Both the position numbers and the translations under genes were made by a program. Below the pieces are notes generated by a model, which ran no database searches, was not told the origin of the DNA, and saw only the letters and a list, made by a program, of their open reading frames with translations. A DNA stretch of 64,000 nt, taken from Albibacterium sp963696875 (lineage in GTDB: Bacteria; Bacteroidota; Bacteroidia; Sphingobacteriales; Sphingobacteriaceae). The first letter of the stretch is position 1, and the number at the start of each line of letters is the position of its first letter. Shown here one piece after another: positions 63,929-64,000 of the stretch. The stretch is from NCBI GenBank assembly GCA_963696875.1, contig CAVOLQ010000002.1, forward strand, positions 620,001 to 684,000. The letters run 5' to 3'.

Positions 63929-64000
63929 AGGATAGAAAAAAGGTATTGCAACTTAATTTCGTATAAAAAGAAAACTGTGAAATCGCTCCCCACTATGTGG
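63929..64000. other. Right edge, upstream region of the 63928 gene
   Basis: Non-coding on both strands as far as seen. It should contain the operon promoter or part of it, but no clear TAnnTTTG box could be placed within these 72 bases. Confidence 0.3.

Overview
The window reads as chromosomal DNA of a Bacteroidota bacterium, most likely in the Sphingobacteriales (Sphingobacterium/Pedobacter/Olivibacter-like). The signs are an AT-rich composition, TAnnTTTG-type -7 promoter boxes, a PorP/SprF-family protein, a gliding-motility-type (type B) C-terminal domain, and surface proteins built from fibronectin-like and FISUMP repeats. No tRNA, rRNA, CRISPR array, insertion sequence or phage structural module was seen.

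Layout. Positions 1-2.3 kb hold the 3' end of an NmrA-like oxidoreductase, a small hypothetical gene, a MidA-like methyltransferase and a small secreted protein. Positions 2.36-8.04 kb hold a complete seven-gene Mrp Na+/H+ antiporter operon (A to G, minus strand). Positions 8.2-15.5 kb hold a catechol ortho-cleavage (beta-ketoadipate) operon in the order catB, catC, catA, pcaD, pcaI, pcaJ, pcaF, tetR, with an AraC-type regulator upstream. The stretch 9.6-11.9 kb of this operon is riddled with single-base frameshifts while its protein-level similarity stays intact. Positions 15.7-20.2 kb hold a nitroreductase divergent from an HxlR-type regulator, a Crp-type regulator, and an operon DoxX / YceI / ring-cleaving dioxygenase / carboxylesterase that resembles quinone-detoxification modules (YodB/YodC and MhqO/MhqD of Bacillus). 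Positions 20.2-33 kb are mixed housekeeping and stress genes: DinB-like protein, zinc alcohol dehydrogenase, SRPBCC protein, SulP transporter, aldehyde dehydrogenase with a divergent AraC regulator, a second AraC regulator next to an RclC-like DUF417 protein, a secreted thermonuclease, a DUF2383 protein and a dicarboxylate symporter. Positions 33-38.7 kb hold the four-gene ligase-associated DNA-repair cluster (exonuclease, ATP-dependent ligase, Lhr-core helicase, PdeM). Positions 38.9-40.6 kb hold a frameshifted cyclase-family lipoprotein gene and a dienelactone hydrolase.

The most unusual part is 40.7-63.9 kb, a single tightly packed minus-strand operon of about 23 kb. In transcription order it encodes: a 1519-residue exported protein with phage tail-fibre-like repeats; a 987-residue exported protein ending in an S74 auto-processing chaperone domain; a CGHC thioredoxin-fold protein; a 255-residue protein with a type B type IX secretion domain; a PorP/SprF-family outer-membrane partner; and a giant exported protein of about 4190 residues made of 29 fibronectin-like repeats and five cysteine-containing FISUMP domains. 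The giant gene is interrupted by a compensating pair of indels. The three large proteins share a short Trp-containing module. I propose that this operon builds a surface fibre or adhesin complex; that is inference from domain content and gene order.

Caution: single-base indels in three separate places (pca genes, cyclase gene, giant gene) may reflect assembly error, recent gene decay, or both. Raw-read checking would decide.
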